NCBI RefSeq assembly: GCF_035083965.1
Contig: NC_089726.1
Location: 14,947,501 to 15,011,500, forward strand
Source of the DNA: Branchiostoma lanceolatum
Lineage: Eukaryota > Chordata > Leptocardii > Amphioxiformes > Branchiostomatidae
Length of the DNA: 64,000 nucleotides
Direction: 5' to 3'
Part shown: positions 35,651 to 46,604 of the stretch, piece by piece
Numbering within the stretch: the first letter of the stretch is position 1
Layout of the letters: each line of letters begins with the position of its first letter
Translations under genes and position numbers: made by a program
Notes under the pieces: generated by a model
The model's input: the letters and a program-made list of their open reading frames with translations, nothing else
What the model was told of the DNA's origin: nothing
Database searches by the model: none

Positions 35651-38600
35651 TTATATTTCATCTGCTAGCTGCAATGTTCGGAACTTGTCCAGCCCGTAGA
35701 AGGCTCCCTTCACCAGCCGTCCCCCAAAGTAACGGCCGTTAAGATCTACCACAGCTTTAATGGCCGCTTCTAATCTGTCAAACTCGACAAATATTCGGAC
35801 TGCCTCGTCCTCTGGTCTTCCTGGCATCTACAAAAACACAACATTAAAAAAGTCATCAGATACAACAGCGACTTGATAAAAGGTACAGCAGCCATCCTCA
35901 AGTGAGGTGAAGCATGATGCGTTTTAAAGTAGCTAGTGGTAGTGCAATGTGGCCTCGCCACGGCTTGCATTTTTCTGCCAAGCACACCGGGTCACCCCTA
36001 CTCTTCTCGATAAGTGTGTTGGGTTCTTACATGTGCAATATTTTACAAAGGATAATGTGCCCATCGTCTTTTGTATGTGACAATATTTGTGGACACTGTG
36101 TCAGGAAAACCTACATGCACACAACTGGGCAAGTACTGTAAATGCAATGATTTACTTTCGTGGTAGGGAGAAAGTAGGGAGAGTGCTCGCAGTGGTATTA
36201 AATTTAAGGTTGAAAGGGTAGGCAGGCAGATGACAGAAAAAGCATTTTTCCCGGTCCTTTTGAGTTTGGGGTGAAGAGGTCAACGGAAAAACTGCAAACA
36301 TAAAACCACTGCAGACTTATATGCATTTACAGTACTTCATAGTCTTGTCAGCCAGACTGGAAAATTTTGTTAAAAAATTGACTACCACAATACTTTTGGC
36401 AAGGTCACCTACCTCAAAGATGACGACCTTGTTGACTTTACCATATTTGGCACACTCCTCAGCTGTCTCAGGTTCAAGGTCCTCATCAACCTCCCCGGGG
36501 CCCACCATGTTCTGTGAGGGTCAAAAGGTCAAGGTCAACAGGTACACCTTCTTGACTGTGTTACCTGTACTAGATATACACAACTTTCCAAAGGTCTGTT
36601 TTTAGTGCTGTATTATTTTCATTATACAATTAATTTTGATTTGTGTGTGTGTGTTAACAATATTTTGTGTGCTTCATTGTTAATAATTTTACTTGACAGG
36701 TCATTTGCGAGTTGATTCAATGTCCCTAGGTTATGAAATCAACCTTCTAAACCTACATTCTTTTAGGTGAATCCGACATTAGCCTTACCCGTAACACGAC
36801 CACTTTTGTTGGGTTCTTCATAATTTCTGTGATGGAGTCCAGCTCAGGTTTGACCACTGAAACAAATCAATAACAGTGTTTGATAATTTGCTACATTCTA
36901 GGGAGTGGGAGCAAGATATCTGAAGACATTGTAAAATGTTAGCCATTGGTAAAGACTGAAGATGATACTTTTTCGTATGATGAAGGAGACTCAAAACTTA
37001 TGAGGAGAATTTCTTATTGTACCTTTTGGCTCCAGTGTCCCTTGGATGATCTTTCCTCCCCTCTTGCTAGTTTTCTCCACCTGTAAGGCAGTACTGATAC
37101 CCTGTTCAGACTTGCCCAGACCCTGGCCCTCGCGGTACCCGTACTTCGCCATGATCCGACTCGCTGCCAACCCGCCTGAGCCACTACAGCACAAAAACAT
37201 AACAAAGATGCTTTAGATACAGTCAAAACTGCCCCAAAATCTAAATGACATTATTGGCACTAATATACCTAGTGTTCTCTCAATCATCGCACAATTTCAG
37301 CCGATCTTTGCAGGTCCCCGAGCCCCATTTAAAGTGATGGGGGTCGATTTTCAGGTGAAAAATATGCTTGAGTCTCTGGCGATCTATAAATTTGGTGACC
37401 TACTGGCGATCAACAAATATGGCTGTAGTGTGACTGTGTGACAGGGCCTTTACATTTATATGTACGAGATAATTTCTTGCTCTAGCTTGAGAGGTAAGCT
37501 TGGAATGGTTACAATACATACATTTTTCAAAGGTTTATCTATTTCATGTTTTTTTCATCATGATAATACTCTCGATGTCTAAGCACTGATTTTCAGTGAT
37601 GACCAGGTAAGGCCACGCCATACCCGATGGTCGCTGCAAAGCTGCTGCCCGGCGGCGGCGTGGTGGATCTCTCGGGATCCCGTTCCTCCTCGTCCCGTCG
37701 CTTGGCCGAGAGCCTGGCCCGTCTGGCGAAGGCTTCCTCGCCGGAGATTCGCAGGTCCTCTTCCGAGGCTACTCATTGGACAAATACTCATCAAGCATGT
37801 TTCAAAGGCATGTGTTTCACTTTAGGAAAGACATTTTCACATCAATTCTACACGTCCCTGAAATACTGGTTTTCAACAGAATTGGTTTTTCAGAAATGAT
37901 GCATAACCTACAGTTTTCAGGTGGCTATATTGTACATTTATTTCAGTTTTATAAAAATTCTATCAGGGAAATAGACTGAAAGGACATTGCATCTTACTTT
38001 CAATCTGAATCTGATTTGTATGTTATCGATCCTGGAAGATTAGCTCCTTGAGGGCTAAAGGGTATTTGAATAAACATAAAGGCATTCAGCGACTTACTTT
38101 CAGCTGTGTCCAGGTTTGAAGGTGGGGCAATGGCAGCTCCTCCATAGTTACCTATATAAAAAAGGGACATTCAATTATACAAGCAATATTTGAAATTTTT
38201 ACTTTCCATAATGCTACCATGATGTGCCTTGCAACAATGATGTGCCTTGCATACTGTTATTCTTGTAATGTTTCTTTCACCGTAACTTTATGTTCACTGT
38301 TTTCAGTCACCTCTGTACCGTGAACTTATCATCACCGTGAAAAAAAAATGTTGTTCTTATTATAATGATTCCTTTGTACATCCGTTCTGTAAATCACTTG
38401 CTGCCACCGTGAAGTTAAAGTCCATTTTCCTTACACCTCCTACCGTGAAGACAAAGTGAATTACAATACTTCAGTCTAATAAAGTATATTCCCAGAAAAC
38501 GTGAACATCCCGGTGCTTACTTGATCGTGGTTTTCTCTCAAACGGTGGCTCGTCATCCTGAAGGCTGGGGGGAGGGGCGATAGCTGCACCACCGAAGGGA

Positions 38601-41600
38601 GCTGGAAAAGAAAAGGTTCTGTGAATTTTGGATCATCTTCAGTCAATTTTCACGCATGAACCAGGAAGTGCATAGGTAATATCTAAGGAAAGAATAATGG
38701 GGTAGAATTTACTAAAAATGTGACCTAATTGACAACATACATATACAATATCAACATGAGGTACACATTCGTATAACAGCACTTACTTCACCTTAAATCA
38801 CACCATATTCATCTGTACAGAGCTGTTGCACATATTTCTAACAATCATCTCTTCAGAAAAAGACAAATATCGAGACTCACTTGATCTAGGTTTTCTGTAG
38901 TCACTGTCTTCATCCAGGTTGGGGGGAGGGGGGAAGCCTGATCCTGATCGACCTTTGGAGGAAAGGAAAAATCCAATGTCATGACTAAATAGCTTAAGTC
39001 AAGCTGGGGGAATATTTTCATTCAATGGGAGGAACTCCGAACAGATTATGTCATAGAATTTTATCCTAGCAACAAGAATAAACATTCTGCAAATGCCATT
39101 ATCATGCCACACATCAATGAAGGGCAATGCCAGGAGCTGGTGCATGATGGGAAACATTCTCTTGCCATGTCCATATTTGGATTTTTTGAGAGATGTTGCA
39201 TGATGAGACTGAAATATCAGTACAGTAATGATCGTTTCAGAAGGTTCACTAACGTGATCTGGGTTTCCTCTCTTCAGGAGGGTCATCGCTGGATCCAGAG
39301 GCCGCTACAAAGCCGCCTGGTCATTGGTCAGACAACAGGTCATGTGATCCAGAATAAAATAAAGCCCTACACATTGATTGTACCGTTAATCCCATTTTTG
39401 CAGAGTGGAAAATGCAGGTTGGAAAGGATTTTGAACTCAATATGCTGTATAAGGCGCTTAGGCATGTTTGGAAGGATTGACTCAGTCTATTGCAAGTGAA
39501 CAAGCTTTTTAACTCAGCTTTGAAATTGAAGAAGGCAAAGTTGCAGGCTGAAAACTGAGCACTGAAATAACTACATGTTTAAACAATTGAGCAAGAGAAA
39601 GAAAACAGATAACTGAGGTTGCACATTTCTTTGGGTATCTCCTGCATGGTATAAAATGACAAATATTTGTTAAAGGATGAAAAACAACACTATTTTCAGC
39701 ACATGTGAATATTGCAATCACATTATGATTATAAACTTAATTTGTCATCCTTTGATGTGACTTTCCATATACCAGATGCAACTTGAACATGTGGAAATAG
39801 ATCCCAGCACATGCTGAACTGATATTGATAAATATGTATTCTCGATGTATATGTAGAATGGAAATCATGAAAGAAAAAACACTCACCTCCTCGACTGGGC
39901 TTCCTGCTGTAAACATCGTCATCAGCCAGACTGGGAGGGGGGGCAATGGCTGCACCTCCGTATCCAGCTGTGGGGGGTTACACAGAACAGTAAATAAACC
40001 TGGTCATGGTTCCAAGTGCACATCGGGTAGATGCATCGTGGGTAAAGCATGGTCGAGACTGTTTACAAGTTAGGGGGTTTCGTCTTTGCCTGCTGCACAT
40101 GTGCACTTAGAACCATGAATCCACTTATTAACACAGTCCACTCCGCCCCTGAAGAGTAGCCAAAATACAGGCGGTCTTGAGCAAACAAACAAATATGCAT
40201 AAAACTGAGATTGCACCCTTTTCAGTTTTGTGATAAGGCTAGCGCCAATTCTTTGACACCAATTCTTTGACGGATGTTTCGAAAGCTTCTCATTCACACA
40301 ATCACAGTGGTCGGATATTCTAGCAGGCAATGGTACTCAAACTAAAAGGCAGTGTGGTCCTTACTATACCCTATACATGAGCCAACTTACTTCCTCTGGA
40401 TTTTCTGTTGAAGGTCTTTGGCTCATCATCATCGTTTGGTGGTGGCGCAAACCCTGGTGGTGGAACCATGCCACCTTAAACAACGGCAGTGCAGAACACA
40501 TGTTTAACCCTTTCAACAAGCAGCTATCTCAAATGATAATTGTCAAACTTGTTTGTTTTTTGCACAAAAACATAATAGAAACGTCAGGACTTTTAAATTG
40601 AAAAAAAAGAAGAAAAAAATCAAAACAAAAACAACCTATCTTAAGGAGATGGTAATGATCAATAATGCAAGGTATATCTCAAACAGAACAAAACCATGCA
40701 TGCAGGCTGTATGAATGTGGCCAATTCTGCATCATCATCTATATTTCAAAATGAGACAAGCAAAGTTGATGTCCCAATCCTTTTTAAGAATTTTCCACAT
40801 ACAAATTTGCCATTTAGAAGTCCAATTTCTACAATTATCCACACATAAGAGTGTTTCAAAGAAATCCAATTTCTAGAATTTCCACATGTAAAACCATTTT
40901 CAAGAAATCCATAAAAACATGCTTACCGGATCTTCGTCTGTCGCGTTCATCATCCTCATCACGGTCGCGGTAGCCTGGGAATCCACTCCGACGGCCACGG
41001 TCACGGTCAAAGTCGTCATCGCCAAACCTGTCTCTTCTGTCACGATCTCTGTCCCTTTCCCTGTCTCTTTCATGGTCACGATCCCTGTCTCTATCCCTGT
41101 CTCTGTCTCTCCGTCTCCTACACAGAAAACATACCAGAATGTTCCTTTTCTTTTTCTGTGTCATGTTTAGTTTTTCTTTATCATATCTTCATTGGCAAGC
41201 TCTTTTATCTCCTCTTATAATAAGTTATATGCTCTTTAGGGACTAGGTAGATAGGTAGGTATCTGCCCTGTTGATCTACAGCAAACATTATTAAGAAGCT
41301 TTGAGTCAAAGTACAATAGATTTTCCAGTATTGTTAAGCTGCCTTCAGAGCTGTACTTACTTCCATTTCTTTAAATCTTTGGTGGAAATTTCTTGCATTT
41401 GCATTCACATTTTGTATGATAATCCAAACCATGCAAATCTTATCTGTATCTGTATAGCTGCTATGACTGCCCTTTGGCATAACACACCAGCCTTAGTTAT
41501 ACTCGACCTAAGCCTCACCTATCTCTCTCGTCTACGTCCCTTTCTCGCTCCTGGTCTCTCTCTCGCGCCTGTTTCTCCCGGAACTCCTTGGCGACCTTTT

Positions 41601-43334
41601 CGTAGTCGTTGGGGAAGAGCGGGTCGTACTCATCGATCACGTTGATCAGCGCCTCCTCCCCGGGAATGGACGCCGGCATCTGACTGGGGTCCTGAATGAT
41701 AGGCAGAAACAGGTTTTTGCTCTTTGGGAGAAACAGAACAAAAGAGCAGGAAGTTAATATGTGAGAAGACAAGGAAGAGTGTTCAAGTGAGCCAAGCTCC
41801 CATTCAAAATGAGACAAGGGGTTCTGAAAGGGGTCAAGTACTCCCTCTTTGTCACAAAAATCACAGCAAATTATATGTACACATGTTGAATGTACATTTT
41901 GATCAAAGTCAAAGATGAAATCTGTGATCACTTTACCTCGACCCTTCATATATTATTCTTATTTTGATATTGATATCATTTAAACACATACATGTGTACA
42001 TGTATTAAGTATAATATACGATACAATTATGCATGGAATGCAGCATAAGAGATTCTATTCTATTTCATCGGTAACACATTTATTGCTTTTGAAGTAATAC
42101 TAGATATATTGAAGTGAAGGTTGTATTATACTTTATACTTACCACTCTGGGATGCTGTGCAGGTCTGTTGAAGGACAGGGTGGGTGGGGGCGGCATGTCT
42201 CGTACTATGGACTGTTTCCCACTGCTGCTGATGGTAGCCTCTACTAGCTCCTCCTTCACTTTGGCACTGCCCAAGGCCACCACAGGGGCTACTGTAGCCG
42301 TTCTGGCTTTTTGCTACATAAATGAAGATTACAGATTACTGATGGATATAAGGTGTACTTAGAAACTTCTCACAAACAGTTATACAGACTATTGTAGATA
42401 CATGTACAAGGCAAAGCTGCTTCTGCATAAATTTCTGTATTCTGCTTCAAATACATACATATCTTATCAGTCTATCATGTCTCTGTTCAAATTCTACCAT
42501 CAGCTATAACACATGTAGATGTCTTTAGAAACAAACAAACAAACAAACAAACAAAAATTTAAGAGCTCTTGGTGGATGTCAACGTGCAGATGTTGGCACA
42601 TTGGTGCACCAAATCCGTAGTGTGTTTTCGGCACACATTTTGAAATATTAGCCAAATACAAAGTGATTTGGTGGACGTCAACCCACCGACAGGAAATGTC
42701 ATGTAAAATGCATTTCCCAAGGGCACAATGTCGGGGAATGGTGAGTATCGAACCCCAGACCTATTGGTTCTGAGTCCAATGCTCCGACCGTTACGCCATG
42801 CTGACGTCACTTTAGAAACAAAGATGTGTGTACCATTGAGTTTCTATGTCAGTTTTCTGGCTACAAACTTGTTTTTAACATTACTTATAATATGCATACT
42901 AAAAATGATGAGTCTTGCCTACCCTCTGGGCCTGTGTGAGGGCAGCTTTCTTCAAGGCCAGCTGGGACTGAAGTAACTTGATTGATGATGACCAGCCAGC
43001 TGAAAAATTGACATTGTTGTTGCATCTTTATTATCAATTGCCTTGTCAACTGCATGTATTAGCCTCTTTTTTTAAACAAATTTTCTATGGACTTCCTGCT
43101 CTTGCAATGGATCATAAAGTTATGAAGATATCTAGATTTACTTTGAAATTGAATAAGACAAAGTACTGTGGTACGAACCTACTGTCAAAAAAGTTATTAT
43201 TTTCTTTAGTTTATACACAACATTTGGGATACAACAAGTTTCTTGTATCTCTAGCACTTACAGACATCTGCACTTGCTTTCTTGGCGTCATCTTTGGCTC
43301 CTGAGTCCAGACCCAGCCCGTCATACAGGGACAT
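35651..43334 (-). CDS. RBM17: Splicing factor 45 (RBM17/SPF45)
   Basis: Sixteen exons: 43334-43262, 42999-42923, 42313-42143, 41691-41519, 41117-40927, 40474-40391, 39967-39887, 39316-39254, 38952-38881, 38601-38521, 38151-38098, 37768-37624, 37183-37023, 36856-36789, 36511-36413 and 35827-35651. They total 1770 nt, 589 residues. The start MSLYDGLGLD and IKLLQSQLALKKAALTQAQ match the SPF45 N-terminus, as does EYDPLFPNDYEKV. A G-patch follows (RIMAKYGYREGQGLGKSEQG), then the C-terminal UHM-type RRM with the acidic helix EVDEDLEPETAEEC and the Arg-x-Phe loop in GRYFGGRLV, which in SPF45 binds ULM peptides of SF1, U2AF65 and SF3B1 during 3' splice-site choice. Vertebrate SPF45 has about 401 residues. 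The extra length is an Arg-Asp repeat exon and a series of GGAAIAPPP-type micro-exons. Nuclear function is established for the family. Confidence 0.93.
36131..36337. mobile_element. 207-bp MITE with 16-bp inverted ends (SPF45 last intron)
   Basis: AAGTACTGTAAATGCA at 36131-36146 is the exact complement of TGCATTTACAGTACTT at 36322-36337. GTGGT/ACCAC further in keeps pairing. Similar ends (ATTTACAGTAC) occur near 35530 and 17430, suggesting relatives. Confidence 0.65.
39993..40129. mobile_element. Hairpin MITE-like element, copy 1 (SPF45 intron)
   Basis: AATAAACCTGGTCATGGTTC (from 39993) pairs imperfectly with the complement of GAACCATGAATCCACTTATT (to 40129). The interior has CTGTTTACAAGTTAGGGGG, also found in the copy at 53941-54075. 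It begins 26 bases upstream of the acceptor of exon 39967-39887. Confidence 0.55.
42531..42815 (-). mobile_element. tRNA-derived SINE copy B (SPF45 intron 2)
   Basis: On the minus strand it begins with a tRNA-like head (TGGCGTAACGGTCGGAGCA, then GGTTCGATACTC as box B). The core GTGCCCTTGGGAAATGCATT follows, and the end is a (GTTT)n simple tail at 42531-42556. A head, core and simple tail make this the most complete copy in the window. Confidence 0.7.
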
Positions 43335-43685
43335 GGTGGAGTGTTGTGCAGGGCTGAAGGGGCTCTTCACTGGGCGTTAGCCTAGCTATAGATTGAAGTA
43401 ATGATATTAAGTTTATCAATGAATGCAACAAAAATATCAATGAAGGTACTACTGATTATGTTACACGGTGATGTACATGTATTAAACACTGGTACCTCGC
43501 CTGTTTCAAAGTCTGTGAATAAAGTACCCCTGCAGTTCCGAGGGAAGCTGCAAGAGGGCCGAAACCTATTTCCTGAGCACATAACGCTGTTAGTGTTACA
43601 TAATTTGTGCCTGGCTGAGAGTGTATTTTTTAGTCAAACCATATTTGCATACATCTGCATTATGTTCTGCAAAGATGAAAACAGG

Positions 43686-43752
43686 CTTATGCCTTCTCTT
43701 CAGTCACTATACGTATAACTTGTACGTATAGTGACTGAAGAGAAGGCATAAG
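43686..43752. repeat. Palindrome 1 between the SPF45 and RPP14 promoters (30-bp perfect arms)
   Basis: Arms 43686-43715 and 43723-43752 are perfect complements with a 7-base loop TAACTTG. It directly abuts the larger palindrome at 43752. Confidence 0.92.
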
Positions 43753-43968
43753 CGACGAAAATCGGCGTGTAAGATTAGACCCTTCTACACCATGTAAACG
43801 TTCTGTAGTACTTGTACTAGTAGACTCCTGGTATGGTACTGTGATAGTGACTTGTACGGTACAAGTCACTATCACAGTACCATACCAGGAGTCTACTAGT
43901 ACGTACAAGTACTACAGAACGTTTACATGGTGTAGAAGGGTCTAATCTTACACGCCGATTTTCGTCGC
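43752..43968. repeat. Palindrome 2 between the SPF45 and RPP14 promoters (about 106-bp arms)
   Basis: Left arm 43752-43857 and right arm 43859-43968 pair along their whole length, with a one-base centre. The only difference seen is an extra GTAC in the right arm near 43901. It lies 418 bases upstream of the SPF45 start and 553 bases upstream of the RPP14 start. Confidence 0.92.
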
Positions 43969-44520
43969 CATCTACCAGTCAACAAAATAGATGGTATACG
44001 TCAAACGTATGCCATCACTGGCGCAAAATAATCTTAAGTGTCTGCGTACTAGTATATAGTCTCTTACCTTCAGTCTTGGCTTTTGATATGTGTAAAATTT
44101 GTCTTTTTCGACTGAAAATGCATGGAGACAGTCAGGACCTCTTATCCACTCTGGGATTACCACCGTTATTATCTTTCTGCCTGATATAAATATCGACATG
44201 TATACGATATGAATTACCTTATAACCAACGTAACATATATATATTATCATTATGATATCTCATAAATTAGTTTTCGTTACACAGTGTTATGACAATAGTT
44301 GATTTAAAGAGTAGAGTTACCTACCTTTTTGCAGGCATCTTTATTGCAATAAAAGACACGAGTAAAATGTTGGTGAGGCATTATGGGAATAGCGAGGCCC
44401 CCATTTCACAGACGAAAAGTGGGGAGGGCGGATTTGTTCTGTTGCGGGTCTCAGTGCAGGCAAATACTTAAAAACTTCTGTCTTCTAGTAGTTTCTGACA
44501 AGAAGTTGCGAGGTTTAACA

Positions 44521-45998
44521 ATGAAGAGGATCGTCAGCAAAGGAGACGCACCTTTCTACTATTTGAAAGTGTTATTGTAAGCACGTGTTCTCTGACTTTG
44601 TAGTTCAGCAACATGAACAAACTGCTGATTTTTTTTACTGAAAAAATTATTCTGGGCTACTTTTACTTAAAATTATGTTAAATATCCTTGTTCTTAATCA
44701 GAAAGCCATAGATAGAAATATAACCAAAGCTAATACACATAACATGGCCTGTGCAAGGACATTATTGGCCTGTGTTATGTTAGCAGAATTACGTACAATT
44801 TTGTAACGGTGTTACGGTATTAATCAGTGACAGTAAGGTTATAATAAAGTTATTAGTAGTTAGATGGCTAATAACAAGGTTAAGATTCTTCACATTTGAT
44901 CATTGATGTTGTGAAATCAATTGCATCACTTAGATTCTGATCTTGTTGTTTGTTTACCTCTTCAGGGAGTTTGAAGACAAGACAATGACTGTTGATGTCT
45001 TGACGTTTAGAACTGTGATCATGAAGGCTATGATGTCCATGTATGGAGAGGTAAGAAGATGATATTGATTTCAAGACAGAACAACACTTAAGTTGGTCAA
45101 CTTTGCATTCAGAGAAATGGACCATTTCATGTATTTTGGAACAATTGCAAAACAAATATATTATAAGATGCATGATGTTACTCTGAGAGTCCGATCAAGG
45201 TTTAGCTTGTTTATTTTTGTTACAGGTGGGCGCTGCTATCCAAATTGATATCCTGAAATATGAGGATGAGACCATGTCAGCCATCTTAAGGGTAGCAGGC
45301 AGGTATGTCCATTTTGGATCATAAAACCAGTGTGCTATTAAGAACAATAATATCCATATAATGTTACTGTATTAAGAGCAGTAAAAAGGATTATGAATGA
45401 TACAACTTGCGTCCAAACAATGGCAGCCCTTTGTTTGAATTACACGTTCAACAGTTAAACATATACAAAAATGTACATTGATATTGAATCTTATTCATTA
45501 TACACAGTAACATGGTGAAGCTATGGGGTGCCCTGACAATGCTGAGTTACTATGATGAGAAACCATGTGCCTTCAGGGTTCACCAGGTGAGATAACTTTA
45601 TGTACGTTAATAATAAATAATAATTACTAACTGTTCAGAAAAGGAATACTTTCTCTGAGTTTTGTTTATAACACGAAGTCCCAAGTTCAATTTTCTTTTG
45701 GCCCATCCATTTCTGCAGTAATCAGCAGAAAGACTGTCATATCTCTATTGAGATTTTGCATTTTAATAAGTACCTGTCTACTTCATACAGATACCCTCTC
45801 CTCTTTTCTGTTTTGCAGATTCTTTTAAAAAGTTGGAACAGGCAATGTCTTGATATCAAAAGGGGATGACAATGAAATCTTGCCATTTTCCATGTTGTCA
45901 ATTGCAAGTGCTGACAATAATGTTGTCTTTTTCAGGTTTCTCCATTTCTTATGGCTTTTGCAGCATCTAGCAGACAACTACTCTTGCACACAGAGTGA
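44521..45998 (+). CDS. RPP14: Ribonuclease P/MRP protein subunit p14
   Basis: Exons 44521-44576, 44966-45050, 45226-45302, 45508-45586 and 45936-45998 sum to 360 nt, 119 residues, with GT-AG borders and continuous frame. The protein reads YYLKVLLEFED, then EVGAAIQIDILKYEDETMSA and SNMVKLWGALTMLSYYDEKP, and ends QVSPFLMAFAASSRQLLLH. It matches vertebrate RPP14 (about 124 residues) along its whole length, including the family's VSPFL near the end. RPP14 is a POP5-like fold subunit of nuclear RNase P and RNase MRP, which trim tRNA and rRNA precursors. The gene is head-to-head with SPF45 (start codons 1.19 kb apart) and its tail faces CCNQ. In vertebrates the RPP14 transcript also encodes HTD2 downstream; no such frame is seen here. 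Confidence 0.92.
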
Positions 45999-46055
45999 TG
46001 GAGGACATAAACAAATATGTCTGTCTGGACACAGAGTTTATTTTTGTATCTATAA

Positions 46056-46061
46056 AATAAA
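46056..46061 (+). terminator. Poly(A) signal of RPP14
   Basis: A canonical AATAAA lies 58 bases after the RPP14 stop codon and is the first one on that strand. It implies a very short 3' UTR, which leaves no room for a second reading frame on the same message if this site is used. Confidence 0.5.
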
Positions 46062-46604
46062 ATGTATATTACATTTTGTCCATTTGCGTTTTTGTCCATT
46101 TCCTTAGCTTATATTTACAATATGTACAAGGATATATTTAAGAATATATAAACATCAAATACATTGATACATGTACTTTTATAAAAGACAAGTCAACCTT
46201 CAGCCTGCTAAGTTAGCTGTTTGGCAACAAATTTGTTTTGGTTATGACTTCAGGCAGCATGGAGAAGGTTAAAGAAGCTTCCATTCTATCTGTACATATT
46301 TGTATTTACAACTTCATCTCATGTGTTATTTCCTTACACTGTAACAAGAGAGAGAATGGGAATGTAGACAAATGCATCAGTACTTGTACCATCGTATTTA
46401 TCTTACATTTAGTTCTTAAGGTTGCTTTTCATGCTACATTATACCAGTAATATGATATCAGATTCTGACAGACTTGGTTGAGAATATTAGATGGAACTTG
46501 GCAAAACACAGCTCTGTAGTCATCCCAGACCTAAGAAACCCATAATGTAGAGGTAAGCATATTGTATTCTTCCAAACTTTGCTGTCTATTCTACCGGGTC
46601 TTGG

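Larger units (their letters stand above)
43335..44520. promoter_or_regulatory. Shared 5' intergenic region of SPF45 (-) and RPP14 (+)
   Basis: The two start codons diverge across 1.19 kb, so promoters of both genes must lie here unless 5' UTR introns exist. The only structure recognised is the double palindrome at 43686-43968. No TATA box or clear factor site was assigned. Confidence 0.5.

Noticed and set aside
42559-42810. Minus-strand frame MTSAWRNGRSIGLRTNRSG
   Set aside because: It is the tRNA-like head of the SINE at 42531-42815 read as protein.
43687-43908. Open frame across the palindrome region
   Set aside because: It follows the inverted-repeat DNA and encodes mirrored low-information peptide with no conserved domain.
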